5,951 nt of DNA from NCBI GenBank assembly GCA_030145265.1, contig JAQYWA010000137.1, positions 1 to 5,951 of the forward strand. Direction: 5' to 3'. This DNA comes from Desulfuromonas sp. (GTDB lineage Bacteria; Desulfobacterota; Desulfuromonadia; Desulfuromonadales; Trichloromonadaceae). The first letter of the stretch is position 1. Each line of letters begins with the position of its first letter. The translations under genes and the position numbers were made by a program. Under the pieces are notes generated by a model. The model was not told the DNA's origin. It made no database searches and saw only the letters and a list, made by a program, of their open reading frames with translations. This document shows, one piece after another, positions 1 through 5,705 of the stretch.

Positions 1-1596
1 CGCCGACTTACCCCGTCACTGGTCTGGATCATCCCGATCGTCGCCGCCCTGATCGCCGGCTGGCTGGCGATCAAGACCGTCAACGACCGGGGACCGACCA
101 TCACCATCCGCTTTGATTCGGCGGCGGGGCTGGAGGCCGGCAAAACCAAGATCCGCTACCGCGACGTGGATATCGGGGTGATCGAGACGGTGCGCCTGGA
201 CGAGGACCTGACTCACGTACTGGTAACGGCACGAATGGACAAACAGGCGACGCCATTTCTCACCGAGTCGGCCCGGTTCTGGATCGTGCGGGCACGGGTG
301 ACTTCTGGCGAGGTGTCCGGTTTGTCGACGCTCTTTTCCGGAGTACACATCGCCACCGCCCCTGGGAAAAACGGCCGACGCAGCAGCCACTTCGTGGGTC
401 TGGAATCCCCCCCGGTGCTGACCGGCGACCTCCCCGGCAGTCACTTCACCCTTAAAACCCAAAAGCTGGGCTCACTCGATATCGGCGCCCCGGTTTACTA
501 TCACCAGATCCAGGTCGGGCGGGTGGTCAGCTACGCACTCAATGAGCAGAGCGACGACATCGAGCTGCAGATCTTCATCGAAGCCCCCCATCACCAGCGG
601 GTCTTCACCCATACCCGGTTCTGGAACGCCGCCGGCGTCGACATCTCGCTCGACGCCGAGGGACTTAAAGTCGACACCGAATCGCTCGTGACCATCTTAT
701 CCGGCGGCATCGCCTTCGCCACTGCCGACCCGGCTGACCCAGGCGAGCCGGCCGCTGCCGACGCCGAGTTCACCCTCTATCCCGACCGCCGCAGTTCTTT
801 GCAGAAAAGCTACCAGCTCAAGCAGCGGTTCCTGCTCTACTTCAACGAGTCGGTCCGCGGCCTGGCCCCCGGTGCGCCGGTCGAGTTTCGCGGCATCCGC
901 ATCGGCCAGGTCACCGCCGTCGACCTCGAATTCCACATGGAGGACATGGAGTTCCGCATCCCGGTGGTAGTCGAGATCGAGCCGGAGCGGGTCAGCATTA
1001 CCGGCAGCGACGCCATAGATCCCGAAGCGCTCGCTCCCAAGCTGGTCGAGCGGGGACTGCGGGCTCAGCTCAAGCTGGTCAACCTTCTGACCGGACAGCT
1101 GGCGGTCAGCCTCAATATCTATCCCAACGAGCCGAAGGCGGAGCTCATCTACGGCGGCCCCTATCCGGAAATGCCGACCCTGCCGACGCCACTCGAGGAA
1201 ATTGCCGGCACGGTCAGCAGCCTGCTGAAGAAAATCGACCAGATTCCCTTCGACAAAATAGCCGGCGGGCTGGAGCGAGACCTGGCCACCTTCGACACCA
1301 CCCTGAAAACGGCGGACGTCACCCTTAAAACCCTCGATGAAACCCTGGTGACCCTGCAGACGCTGGCGAAAAACATCGATACCGAGGTAGCACCGGCGGC
1401 AACGGCAACCATCGAAGAGCTGCGCCGCACCCTTGCCACACTGCAGAATAATTTCGGTGCCGATTCGTCACTCAGCTTCGAAGCCGGCCAGGCCCTTGAC
1501 GAATTTACCAAGGCGGCGCGCAGCCTGCGAGCGCTGACCGACTACCTCGAGCGTCACCCCGAGTCGCTGTTACGCGGCAAGAAAGGAAATCAATGA
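1..1596 (+). CDS. pqiB: PqiB-like MCE-domain intermembrane transport protein (5' end cut by window)
   Basis: The reading frame is open from base 1 and gives 531 visible residues. E. coli PqiB is about 546, so only a short N-terminal tail is missing; the internal ATG at 166 lies inside the first MCE domain and is not the start. Residues 7-24 are one hydrophobic inner-membrane anchor (LVWIIPIVAALIAGWLAI). Three MCE/MlaD-type domains follow, at about 34-130, 147-245 and 274-375. They carry related motifs: GLEAGKTKIRYRDVDIGVI, then LDIGAPVYYHQIQVGRV, then LAPGAPVEFRGIRIGQV. Residues about 395-525 are predicted amphipathic helix with repeated TLKT/TLxTL patterns. In the known family, MCE rings stack and this helical part forms a hollow needle across the periplasm for lipid movement between membranes. 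The gene overlaps the PqiC-like lipoprotein gene by 4 nt, as in pqi operons. Function is by family; the lipid cargo and any paraquat response cannot be read from sequence. Confidence 0.93.
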   Translation, partial: RRLTPSLVWIIPIVAALIAGWLAIKTVNDRGPTITIRFDSAAGLEAGKTKIRYRDVDIGVIETVRLDEDLTHVLVTARMDKQATPFLTESARFWIVRARVTSGEVSGLSTLFSGVHIATAPGKNGRRSSHFVGLESPPVLTGDLPGSHFTLKTQKLGSLDIGAPVYYHQIQVGRVVSYALNEQSDDIELQIFIEAPHHQRVFTHTRFWNAAGVDISLDAEGLKVDTESLVTILSGGIAFATADPADPGEPAAADAEFTLYPDRRSSLQKSYQLKQRFLLYFNESVRGLAPGAPVEFRGIRIGQVTAVDLEFHMEDMEFRIPVVVEIEPERVSITGSDAIDPEALAPKLVERGLRAQLKLVNLLTGQLAVSLNIYPNEPKAELIYGGPYPEMPTLPTPLEEIAGTVSSLLKKIDQIPFDKIAGGLERDLATFDTTLKTADVTLKTLDETLVTLQTLAKNIDTEVAPAATATIEELRRTLATLQNNFGADSSLSFEAGQALDEFTKAARSLRALTDYLERHPESLLRGKKGNQ

Positions 1597-2171
1597 TGAA
1601 AGCCACCCGTGTGGGCATCGCCCTGATCATCCTTCTTTTCGCCGGTGGCTGCACTCTCCTTTCGACCCCGTCTGCGAGCTTCTACACCCTCTCATCGGAG
1701 GCCACCCCCACCAACGGCAGCTCACCGCTGGCGGTCGGGATAACCCAAACCGAGTTCCCCGACGCCCTCGACCGCCCGCAGATCATGCTGCGCACCAGTG
1801 AAAACCGTCTAGAAATTCAGGAACTGCACCGCTGGGCAGGACCGCTCGATCAGCAGCTGGTGCATACCCTGACTGAAAACCTGGTGCGCCTGACCGGCAG
1901 TCAGCACATTGCCCCTGCCCCCTGGGAAAAGGGATTCGCCCCAGACCGCAAGCTTTCGGTGGCGATCCTTCGCTTTGACGGAGTACCGCTGGGCTCGGCC
2001 CTGCTGCGGGTGCGCTGGACCCTGAACGATGGCGAAGGCAAGTTGCTGCACATGCAGACCTCAACCCTGCATGAACCTGCCGGCGCCTCGATCGAATCGC
2101 TGGTAGCCGCCCAAAGCCGCCTGGTCGCCCGTCTTGCCGAGGAAATCGCCGACGCGCTGAGTGTGCCCTGA
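1593..2171 (+). CDS. pqiC: PqiC-like ABC-transport auxiliary lipoprotein
   Basis: The predicted protein has 192 residues, close to E. coli PqiC (about 187). A short basic N-terminus (KATR), a hydrophobic stretch (residues 7-18) and the lipobox-like AGGC place the lipidated cysteine at residue 20. Thr follows it rather than Asp, which fits sorting to the outer membrane. The mature part begins with a typical ASFYTL segment, followed by an AVGITQTEFPDALDRPQIMLR-like region, a W-containing stretch (HRWAGPLDQQL) and a late SRLVARLAEEIADAL helix. This matches the PqiC/YmbA (DUF330, ABC_trans_aux) family. In the known complex this lipoprotein forms the outer-membrane end of the PqiB needle. Two adjacent ATG codons (1593 and 1596) are possible starts. 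AAGGA at 1583-1587 lies 5 or 8 nt upstream, so both are usable. The 4-nt overlap implies translational coupling with pqiB. No clear terminator follows it directly. Confidence 0.87.
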   Translation: MMKATRVGIALIILLFAGGCTLLSTPSASFYTLSSEATPTNGSSPLAVGITQTEFPDALDRPQIMLRTSENRLEIQELHRWAGPLDQQLVHTLTENLVRLTGSQHIAPAPWEKGFAPDRKLSVAILRFDGVPLGSALLRVRWTLNDGEGKLLHMQTSTLHEPAGASIESLVAAQSRLVARLAEEIADALSVP

Positions 2172-2222
2172 TCGTCTGACGGCAGGCAAAACATTATTGT
2201 CAACGCAATGGCGCAGAGAACG

Positions 2223-2319
2223 CCAGTTCAAGACCCTTGGACACGAATTTCACGGATGACCACGGATTTAACCCAAAAACAGGTTTCGGTTTAACTTTGC
2301 GCTCTTTGCGCCTTTGCGG
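2223..2319 (+). repeat. Dispersed intergenic repeat, copy A
   Basis: Bases 2223-2283 align without gaps to 5564-5624, with 50 of 61 positions identical by hand count. The match starts at CCAG, passes through ATTTCACGGAT and ACGGATTTAA, and ends at CAGG. A second block, 2303-2319, matches 5634-5650 at 16 of 17 positions and holds TGCGCCTTTGCGG. The core is made of near-tandem units: CACGAAT at 2242, CACGGAT at 2251 and 2261, then CTTTGCG at 2295, 2304 and 2312. Both copies lie in the same orientation, outside genes. This suggests a genome-wide intergenic repeat family, but only two copies can be seen here. Confidence 0.8.
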
Positions 2320-2379
2320 TGAAACCCAGATTTTACCGCCCGTTCGCTTCGCTCTCTCAAGTCGCAAAGACCGCAAAGA
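2303..2379. repeat. Imperfect inverted repeat of CTTTGCG units
   Basis: The left arm, 2303-2319 (TCTTTGCGCCTTTGCGG), is nearly the reverse complement of the right arm, 2362-2379 (TCGCAAAGACCGCAAAGA). Pairing needs a one-base bulge and a few mismatches, and a 42-nt spacer separates the arms. It could fold as a long weak hairpin in RNA or single-stranded DNA, or could simply be two opposed copies of the same short repeat unit. Confidence 0.55.
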
Positions 2380-2460
2380 AAACCTTTCAAACAAGATCTT
2401 CGGCCACGAATTGGCACGAATAACAGCTTAAACATGATATTCCTGCTGTTGCTTTTGCTG

Positions 2461-2490
2461 TTATCCGCCTTTATCCGTAGTTATCTGCGT
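2461..2490. repeat. Three degenerate 10-nt tandem units (TTATCCG type)
   Basis: Three consecutive 10-mers start at 2461, 2471 and 2481: TTATCCGCCT, then TTATCCGTAG, then TTATCTGCGT. They share TTATC and a following CG. Their complement (CGGATAA) resembles the CACGGAT units of the nearby repeat, so this looks like an oppositely oriented, diverged part of the same family. A related piece (TTATCCGCGT) is at 5515-5524. Confidence 0.6.
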
Positions 2491-2546
2491 TCGACAACTG
2501 TTTTTAACAGGGTCTTTAAATCTTTTTTTCGAACACAGAGAAAATT

Positions 2547-2583
2547 AAAAAAACGGCCCTGAAAATAATTTTCAGGGCCGTTT
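2547..2583 (-). terminator. Intrinsic terminator of the amylase gene
   Basis: A perfect 15-bp stem is formed by 2551-2565 (AAACGGCCCTGAAAA) and 2569-2583, with a 3-nt loop. On the minus strand the GC-rich stem is followed directly by a run of seven T (plus-strand A run at 2547-2553, partly within the stem). It begins 14 nt after the amylase stop codon. On the plus strand the hairpin is followed by TTTCTCATCTT, a weaker tail, so it may also stop read-through from the pqi genes. Confidence 0.9.
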
Positions 2584-2596
2584 CTCATCTTCGTAT

Positions 2597-4102
2597 CTAG
2601 ACTCCCAAAGTAAAGATCCCCGCCGTTTTACGCGACAGCCGCACATCGATGCCGCCGTCGCTCACCAGGATGTCGGGCACCGTCTCAACCTGGCTCAGCA
2701 ACATCCGGCCGTCAGCCAGCAGGGCTTTGACCCGCGGCGGAATGTTGCCGTTGCCGGCAAGCCCGATCCGTACCGGCGACGGCATCGCCTCGCGCCCGTT
2801 GTTGATCACCACCAGCACCAGGTTGCCGCGAAATTCCCGCAGGTAGGCGTAGATGAAATGGTCGACATAAAGGGTGAAGAGATAGCCGTAACAGATAGCG
2901 GGGTTTGCCTTGCGAAAACGGATCAGATGGCACAAGTGTTCGAAGACGTCCAGTTCAAAGGCGTGCAGCGGCTTCGGCCGGTGATCCGGGCCAAACAATG
3001 CCCAAGGCATGTCGCGGCGGTTATCCGGGTCGTGGCGGCCCTCCATGCCAATCTCGCTACCGTAATAAATCTGCGGGATGCCGCGGGTAGTGAACAGAAA
3101 AGAAAAGCACAGTTTGAGGATCTCCCGGGCCAGGTCGCGGTCCCAATGCCCGCCCCGGTCGAGGATCTCGGTGGTGATGCGCTTATCGAGGTCATGATTA
3201 TCGAGCAGGGTCACCAGTCGGTTAGCGTTGGTGTACGCCTTGTCGCGGTCGAGCATCCCCTTGGCCTCGCCGGAATGCAGTCGGGGCCGGGCAATCCGGG
3301 TCATCGGCTGATCCCAGACCAGGGTCTCCTTAATGGCGTTGCAGAGGGGAAAGTCGAACAGGGTGTCAAAATCGTTCTGCTGCTGGTAACGGCCAACGAA
3401 TACCGGGTCGTAATCGAGCACCTCGCCGATCAGGGTGACCTGGGGATGGCGGGTCTTGACCTGCGACTTGAACAGGTACCAGAAGGCGTTCTCAACGTGT
3501 TTGACCGTATCCATGCGGATGCCGTCGATGCCGGTTTCCTCGATCCAGTCGAGAACATTCTGCACGAAGTAATCGCCGACCTCGATCTGGTCGTGGTCCA
3601 GATCGGGCAGACCGGAAAGCCACCCCTCGACCGGGTCGCCCTCGCGGTGCTCGTTGAAATGCCGATCTTCGAAGTGTCGCTCGGGATAATCGAGGTATTC
3701 CCGGGTATGGTAGCCGGTGTGATTGACCACCATGTCGAGGATCACCTTGAGCCCTGCTTGGTGAAAGGCGTCAACCAGCCGCTTGAGATGGGTCCGACTC
3801 TGCCTGGCGGTCTCGTTTCTAGTCCCGCTCAAGCGCCAGTCAACCCGCGCGAAATCCATCGCCCAGTAGCCATGGTAGCCGGCGCTGTCATAGAAGCTGC
3901 CGATATTCAGGTAGACCGGAGTCAGCCAGATAGCAGTAACCCCGAGTTCCTGAAAATAGGGGATCTTCTCTTTCAGCCCGGCAAAATCTCCGCCGTGAAA
4001 GCCCTTCGGATTAGCCGGATCGAGATCCCGCTCGGCGCTGCGGTTGCCATTGCAAAAGCGGTCGGTAACCACGAAATAAATAACGTCGTCCTGAGTCAGC
4101 AG
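2597..4102 (-). CDS. GH13 alpha-amylase-family glycoside hydrolase, cytoplasmic, probable CTG start
   Basis: The protein is about 501 residues from the proposed CTG at 4102, or 491 from the GTG at 4072. Numbering from the GTG, the GH13 signatures are all present: region I DMVVNH (113-118); region V LPDLD (155-159); region II GIRMD with nucleophile D188, followed by KH; region III GE with acid/base E217; region IV DNHD with D294. GYHGYW (65-70) is a subsite motif typical of fungal amylases and cyclodextrin glycosyltransferases. After the barrel (to about 385) comes a short beta-rich C-terminal domain; no starch-binding module is present. There is no signal peptide, so it likely acts on intracellular alpha-1,4-glucans or maltodextrins by retaining hydrolysis or transfer. 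Exact specificity is unknown. The CTG start is preferred because it restores the first barrel strand (DDVIYFVVTDRF) and has AAGGAG 7 nt upstream. The gene has its own terminator. Confidence 0.93.
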   Translation of the reverse strand: MLTQDDVIYFVVTDRFCNGNRSAERDLDPANPKGFHGGDFAGLKEKIPYFQELGVTAIWLTPVYLNIGSFYDSAGYHGYWAMDFARVDWRLSGTRNETARQSRTHLKRLVDAFHQAGLKVILDMVVNHTGYHTREYLDYPERHFEDRHFNEHREGDPVEGWLSGLPDLDHDQIEVGDYFVQNVLDWIEETGIDGIRMDTVKHVENAFWYLFKSQVKTRHPQVTLIGEVLDYDPVFVGRYQQQNDFDTLFDFPLCNAIKETLVWDQPMTRIARPRLHSGEAKGMLDRDKAYTNANRLVTLLDNHDLDKRITTEILDRGGHWDRDLAREILKLCFSFLFTTRGIPQIYYGSEIGMEGRHDPDNRRDMPWALFGPDHRPKPLHAFELDVFEHLCHLIRFRKANPAICYGYLFTLYVDHFIYAYLREFRGNLVLVVINNGREAMPSPVRIGLAGNGNIPPRVKALLADGRMLLSQVETVPDILVSDGGIDVRLSRKTAGIFTLGV

Positions 4103-4109
4103 AGGAGTT

Positions 4110-4115
4110 CTCCTT
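4110..4115 (-). promoter_or_regulatory. Shine-Dalgarno site that decides the amylase start
   Basis: On the minus strand AAGGAG occupies 4115-4110 and overlaps the in-frame stop TGA at 4117-4115. It is 7 nt before CTG at 4102 and 10 nt before a second CTG at 4099. No ATG, GTG or TTG codon lies in frame between that stop and the GTG at 4072, and that GTG has no purine-rich site at a normal distance. The site sits in a near-palindrome (AGGAGAACTCCT). Confidence 0.7.
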
Positions 4116-4191
4116 CAAGGGAGGGGACAGGAAAACGACAAAAGCTAGAATCCTTTTACCAGAAGTTTTCGCGACGACAACGATTCCGCAA

Positions 4192-4226
4192 AAATAAAAC
4201 GCCCCTTCCAACCGGAAGGGGCGTTT
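4192..4226 (-). terminator. Intrinsic terminator of the M24 peptidase gene
   Basis: A perfect 13-bp stem pairs 4197-4209 (AAACGCCCCTTCC) with 4214-4226 around a 4-nt loop. On the minus strand it is followed by a T-rich tract (TTTTATTTTT). It begins 30 nt after the peptidase stop codon and lies about 95 nt before the amylase start, so the two genes are probably transcribed separately or with only partial read-through. Confidence 0.92.
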
Positions 4227-4256
4227 CCTCTGTCGTCTGTGGGCTGTCGTCTACCC

Positions 4257-5447
4257 CTACAAAACAGCCAGTTCCTCGTTGGAGTAGGTAATGTGCTTGA
4301 GGCCATCTTTGGCGACGCGGAAGGTGTTTTCGATGCCGACCGCGCCGAGGCCAGGGTAGACCGCCTTAGGTTCGAAGGCGAAGACCATGTTCTCTTCGAG
4401 GACCTGGTCCTTGAAGCCGCGGGCGATGAAGGGATATTCATCCATCTCGACGCCGATGCCATGGCCGATAAAGGAGACCTGGGCGCCCTTGGACCCCATG
4501 AAGTAATCCTCGTAGCCCATCTCGCAGGCCAGATTGTAGCAGTCGTCGTAGATCGCGCCCCAGGCGACACCGGGACGGGCGATCTCCTTGAGCCGGTTCT
4601 GAATCTGGTACATGTCGATGTAGGCTTTTCTGAGCTGATCGGGGAGCCCGCCGACGCAAAGGGTGCGGGTCTGGTCGACCAGGTAGCCGTCAAAGGCGCC
4701 GGCGAAGTCGACGATGATCGGCTCGTTTTCGCGGATCACCTTGTAGCTCGCGCCCTGGCCGATGGAGGGGTTGACCCCGATGCCGCCCAAGGGGGCGTCG
4801 AGAAAGGCCGGGGCCGCGCTGTCGGTGCCGGAGAAGATGTGACCGTAGAAGAGTTCGGAGTTAAAACCGCGCATGCGGCTGATCCCCTGGTGACCTTCCT
4901 TGCGGGCAGTGAATTCGAGTTCGGCGGCCAGCTCGAGGTCGGACATGCCGACCTTGATCACTTCGCAGGCCCGCTTGTAGACTTTGTCGACCTGCAGGGC
5001 GGCGTCTTTCATGATGTTGATTTCGTAGTCGGACTTGATCGCCCGCACGGTACGGATCAGCGGGGTGGCGTCAGAGATGATGGAGCCGGCAAGCACTTTT
5101 TGAAAACGCTGAAACAGGGCCACCGGCACCACGTCGAGCTCCATGCCGAGCTGCTTCGCCTGCGGATAGCCGTATCCGGAAACTACCCCCGGGATATCTT
5201 TCGGGCTCTTGAACGGGATGACTTCTTTGAGACCGCATTCCATGCGGGCCCGGCCGTGATCCTTGCGCACCAGGTAGAGGGGTTCGCCGCTGGCGGGAAC
5301 ATAGAGCACCCCCTGCTGGATCGAGCCGGTGAAGTAAAAGAGGTCGGCGCTCTGCATCATCAGCACGGCGTCGAGACCGGCCGGGGCCATCAGGGCCTGA
5401 AGTTTTTTATAGCGGTTTTCGAGTTCGCTGGCAGGGGTAATGCGCAT
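4257..5447 (-). CDS. M24 family metallopeptidase (Xaa-Pro aminopeptidase/prolidase-like)
   Basis: The protein is 396 residues, a complete creatinase-type architecture. The N-terminal domain (about 10-135) carries the usual LDAVLMMQSADLFYFTGS segment, followed by a pita-bread catalytic domain (about 145-390). The five metal ligands of the family are all visible: D247 in IVDFAG, D258 in LVDQTRT (spaced 11 as usual), H329 in FIGHGIG, E359 in AFEPK and E373 in GIENTF. H203 (YGHIFSG) is a likely substrate-site histidine. The family cleaves peptide bonds involving proline with two divalent metals. There is no signal peptide, so it is cytoplasmic, probably in peptide turnover. Aminopeptidase or dipeptidase activity cannot be told apart from sequence. 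The ATG at 5447 is preceded by GGAGAG with a 7-nt gap. The acyl-CoA synthetase lies upstream on the same strand across a 258-nt repeat-bearing gap. Confidence 0.93.
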   Translation of the reverse strand: MRITPASELENRYKKLQALMAPAGLDAVLMMQSADLFYFTGSIQQGVLYVPASGEPLYLVRKDHGRARMECGLKEVIPFKSPKDIPGVVSGYGYPQAKQLGMELDVVPVALFQRFQKVLAGSIISDATPLIRTVRAIKSDYEINIMKDAALQVDKVYKRACEVIKVGMSDLELAAELEFTARKEGHQGISRMRGFNSELFYGHIFSGTDSAAPAFLDAPLGGIGVNPSIGQGASYKVIRENEPIIVDFAGAFDGYLVDQTRTLCVGGLPDQLRKAYIDMYQIQNRLKEIARPGVAWGAIYDDCYNLACEMGYEDYFMGSKGAQVSFIGHGIGVEMDEYPFIARGFKDQVLEENMVFAFEPKAVYPGLGAVGIENTFRVAKDGLKHITYSNEELAVL

Positions 5448-5454
5448 GGGCCTT

Positions 5455-5460
5455 CTCTCC
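5455..5460 (-). promoter_or_regulatory. Shine-Dalgarno site of the M24 peptidase gene
   Basis: On the minus strand GGAGAG at 5460-5455 lies 7 nt before the ATG at 5447. This supports that start over any internal Met such as residue 20. Confidence 0.7.
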
Positions 5461-5496
5461 TCTTATTCATTATTCGTAAGGGTTTGCTGTTGCCTG

Positions 5497-5608
5497 ATCC
5501 GTGTAAATCAGATTTTATCCGCGTCCAAAAGGTTGTGCCGTTGCTTCAGAACCACAAGCAAAGCCAGGTCAAGATCTCTGGACGCGGATTTCACGGATCG
5601 ACACGGAT
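5497..5608. repeat. Inverted repeat arms of the ATCCGCGTCC type
   Basis: The arm at 5497-5526 begins ATCCGTGT and ends ATCCGCGTCC. Its reverse complement begins GGACGCGGAT and ends ACACGGAT. The arm at 5580-5608 also begins GGACGCGGAT (5580-5589) and ends ACACGGAT (5601-5608), with 11 rather than 12 nt between. The outer and inner blocks (8 and 10 bp) pair exactly; the middles do not. The spacer is 53 nt. Confidence 0.6.
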
Positions 5609-5650
5609 TTAAACCAAAACCAGGACCTGGCTTTCTCTGCGCCTTTGCGG
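5564..5650 (+). repeat. Dispersed intergenic repeat, copy B
   Basis: This is the second copy of the element at 2223-2319, in the same orientation. The 61-nt left part (5564-5624) is 50/61 identical. The CTTTGCGG part (5634-5650) is 16/17 identical, followed by one more related unit (CTCTGCG). The segment joining the two parts is shorter here (9 nt against 19). It lies between the acyl-CoA synthetase and the peptidase genes. Confidence 0.8.
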
Positions 5651-5705
5651 CTCTGCGTTACCATAGCCTTTGGTTTTCCGGTTTGGCAGGGCCGTGCCCA
5701 TCCAA

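Larger units (their letters stand above)
2172..2596. other. Gene-free convergent intergenic region rich in degenerate repeats
   Basis: This stretch between the convergent pqiC-like and amylase genes is visibly more AT-rich than its neighbours and holds no credible gene. Its two 64-codon open frames (2237-2431 plus, 2200-2394 minus) are built of repeat sequence and low-complexity residues. It contains the repeat copy at 2223-2319, inverted CTTTGCG-type arms, a CACGAAT motif pair near 2405-2420, a 10-nt-period ATCCG array at 2461-2490, and the amylase terminator at 2547-2583. Confidence 0.85.
5448..5705. other. Gene-free spacer upstream of the M24 gene, carrying repeat copy B
   Basis: This 258-nt gap separates two minus-strand genes. 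It holds the peptidase ribosome binding site, an ATCCG-type arm at 5497-5526 and the repeat copy at 5564-5650. No gene is credible here. I found no hairpin with a T-run for the acyl-CoA synthetase gene and no convincing promoter boxes for the peptidase, so whether the two are co-transcribed is open. Confidence 0.75.

Noticed and set aside
166..1596. PqiB-like gene starting at the ATG at 166
   Set aside because: The open frame continues to base 1 and encodes the membrane anchor and the start of the first MCE domain, so this Met is internal.
2200..2431. Two overlapping 64-codon frames on opposite strands in the intergenic region
   Set aside because: They are composed of the dispersed repeat units, have no good ribosome binding site and resemble nothing known. 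Such frames are often annotated falsely in repeat copies.
2242..2490. CRISPR-like array of short repeats
   Set aside because: Units are 7-10 nt, degenerate and in both orientations, with no unique spacers of uniform length and no cas genes.
2498..2529. Possible plus-strand terminator for the pqi genes: CTGTT/AACAG hairpin then a T-run at 2523-2529
   Set aside because: The stem is only 5 AT-rich base pairs and is separated from the T-run by over 10 nt, so it is too weak to call.
4118..4196. Amylase promoter (TTGTCG and TAAAAG at about 16 nt on the minus strand)
   Set aside because: Both boxes match the consensus poorly and the region is AT-rich enough to give such matches by chance.
2858..4291. 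Long plus-strand open frame (477 codons) antisense to the amylase gene
   Set aside because: The complementary frame encodes an amylase with every GH13 catalytic motif. The plus-strand product has no recognisable domain; long antisense frames are common opposite GC-rich genes.
5461..5500. M24 gene promoter (AATAAT-like box before the ribosome binding site)
   Set aside because: No -35 box at an acceptable distance could be found.
4239..5612. Long plus-strand open frame (457 codons) antisense to the whole M24 gene
   Set aside because: The opposite strand carries all five M24 metal ligands. This frame also runs into repeat sequence and has the rich V/D/H composition of a shadow frame.
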